Program-made: the position numbers and the translations under genes
Shown: in pieces, positions 19,918 through 20,477 of the stretch
Numbering within the stretch: position 1 is the first letter of the stretch
Layout: each line of letters begins with the position of its first letter
Notes under the pieces: model-generated
The model's input: only the letters and a program-made list of their open reading frames with translations
Database searches by the model: none
What the model was told of the DNA's origin: nothing
Source of the DNA: DASUNQ01 sp036277075
GTDB lineage: Bacteria > Acidobacteriota > Thermoanaerobaculia > Multivoradales > UBA5704
DNA: 20,477 nt
Direction of reading: 5' to 3'
NCBI GenBank assembly: GCA_036277075.1
Contig: DASUNQ010000239.1
Location: 1-20,477 of the forward strand

Positions 19918-20477
19918 ATGCCAGATTTTCATGAGCTGGGAGCTCCCAGAGGGCCCTCGCCGGCGACCACCGGCGCCGGCCTGCTGCAGCCGCTCGCCCT
20001 CGAGCTGCGCCACCTCCGGCTGGTGCTCGCCATCGAGCAGGAGGGCAGCCTCACCCGCGCCGGCGAGCGGCTGAACCTGACGCAGTCGGCGCTCAGCCAT
20101 CAGTTGCGCGAGATCGAGTCGCGCCTGCGGCTGCCGCTCTTCGACCGGGTGAAGAACCGGCTGGTGCTCAACGCCGCCGGCCGCGAGCTGGTGGCCGGAG
20201 CGCGGCGCGTGCTCGCCGAGGTGACGGCGCTCGAGGAGGGGCTGCGGGAGTGGGCGGGCGAGGGTCGCGGCCTGCTGCGGCTGACCACCGAGTGCTACAC
20301 CTGTTACGAGTGGCTGCCGCCGCTGCTCGCCCGCTTCGAGCGGCAGCACCCGCGGGTCGAGGTGCGCATCGTCGTCGAGGCGACGGGGCGCGCGCTCGAG
20401 GCGGTGCGCGAGGGCGAGGTGGACCTCGCGATCGTCACCCGCGGCGACGCCAGCGTCGAGCTCGAGCCGCTGTTCGA
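19918..20477 (+). CDS. LysR-family transcriptional regulator, MetR-like (3' end beyond window)
   Basis: 186 codons are visible and the frame is still open at the window end. After a 28-residue N-terminal extension, LELRHLRLVLAIEQEGSLTRAGERLNLTQSALSHQLREIESRL is a complete LysR winged helix-turn-helix (29-70), followed by PLFDRVKNRLVLNAAGREL. The start of the effector domain, LRLTTECYTCYEWLPPLLARF (120-140), resembles MetR, where homocysteine is the co-inducer. This supports a MetR-like subgroup but does not prove the ligand. The ATG at 19918 follows a CATAAT box, and no other ATG occurs in frame before the DNA-binding domain. The gene is divergent from the DUF5916 gene, with a MetR-box-like dyad between them. 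Confidence 0.88.
   Translation, partial: MPDFHELGAPRGPSPATTGAGLLQPLALELRHLRLVLAIEQEGSLTRAGERLNLTQSALSHQLREIESRLRLPLFDRVKNRLVLNAAGRELVAGARRVLAEVTALEEGLREWAGEGRGLLRLTTECYTCYEWLPPLLARFERQHPRVEVRIVVEATGRALEAVREGEVDLAIVTRGDASVELEPLF
19936..19958. repeat. Two adjoining palindromes in the 5' end of the LysR-type gene
   Basis: CTGGGAGCTCCCAG (19936-19949) is a perfect 14-base palindrome, and GAGGGCCCTC (19949-19958) is a perfect 10-base one sharing a base with it. They fall in the codons for the unusual N-terminal extension, 18 bases after the ATG. They may be an operator or an RNA hairpin near the 5' end of the message. Seen directly; role unknown. Confidence 0.45.

Noticed and set aside
17146..20349. 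A 1067-codon open frame on the minus strand
   Set aside because: It is Arg/Pro/Ala-rich, lacks domains and runs antisense to or out of frame with the DUF5916 gene and the LysR start. It is a GC-driven shadow.
1..20477. CRISPR arrays, tRNA/rRNA genes, insertion sequences, prophage
   Set aside because: No regularly spaced repeats, no recognisable tRNA or rRNA sequence, and no transposase or integrase motifs on either strand.

Overview
The window is very GC-rich (by eye about 70-75% G+C). Genes are packed tightly and many overlap by 1-4 bases. The gene content suggests a Gram-negative-type didermic bacterium: a DUF5916 outer-membrane-type barrel, a WaaP/InaA-like sugar-kinase domain and a periplasmic HtrA protease. 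DUF5916, the TMEM175-type channel and the high GC fit an uncultured Acidobacteriota (Thermoanaerobaculia/Holophagae-like). That placement is an inference; no rRNA is present to test it.

Layout. (1) Positions 2-3928 hold the 3' part of a kinase-plus-glycosidase-like fusion, an HtrA serine protease and a TMEM175-type channel. (2) Positions 3925-5985 form a small accessory islet. It contains a possible broken lipoprotein start, a toxin-first RelE/Phd module with a strong promoter and a palindromic operator over its -10 box, ubiX, and a VapBC module. (3) Positions 6040-15032 are a purine-catabolism locus made of two convergent, translationally coupled operons. The plus-strand operon is allantoinase, an allantoicase-OHCU decarboxylase fusion, 5-hydroxyisourate hydrolase and urate oxidase. 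The minus-strand operon is msrA, the three xanthine dehydrogenase subunits (Mo, 2Fe-2S, FAD) and a CitE-like DUF6986 aldolase. The operons meet at a shared CTAG carrying both stop codons. Together they encode (hypo)xanthine to ureidoglycolate plus urea. No ureidoglycolate lyase, malate synthase or urease is visible, and the CitE-like protein is a candidate for handling the glyoxylate end. (4) Positions 15644-17326, divergent from msrA, hold a CPA1-type cation/proton antiporter with a C-terminal rhodanese domain. (5) Positions 17292-20477 hold a DUF5916 outer-membrane protein divergent from a MetR-like LysR regulator that runs off the window.

The most notable observation is in the antiporter-rhodanese gene. 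The frame is interrupted by a UGA exactly where the rhodanese active-site cysteine is expected, the rest of the rhodanese domain continues in the same frame, and a hairpin with a G-rich loop lies at the right distance for a bacterial SECIS element. This looks like an undescribed selenoprotein (antiporter fused to Sec-rhodanese); a nonsense mutation or sequencing error is the alternative. Also notable are AT-rich -10-like boxes 6-12 bases ahead of the start codon at almost every operon start, which suggests widespread leaderless transcription. No tRNA, rRNA, CRISPR, insertion sequence or origin was seen. The longest stretch outside recognised genes is about 150 bases (3929-4076).
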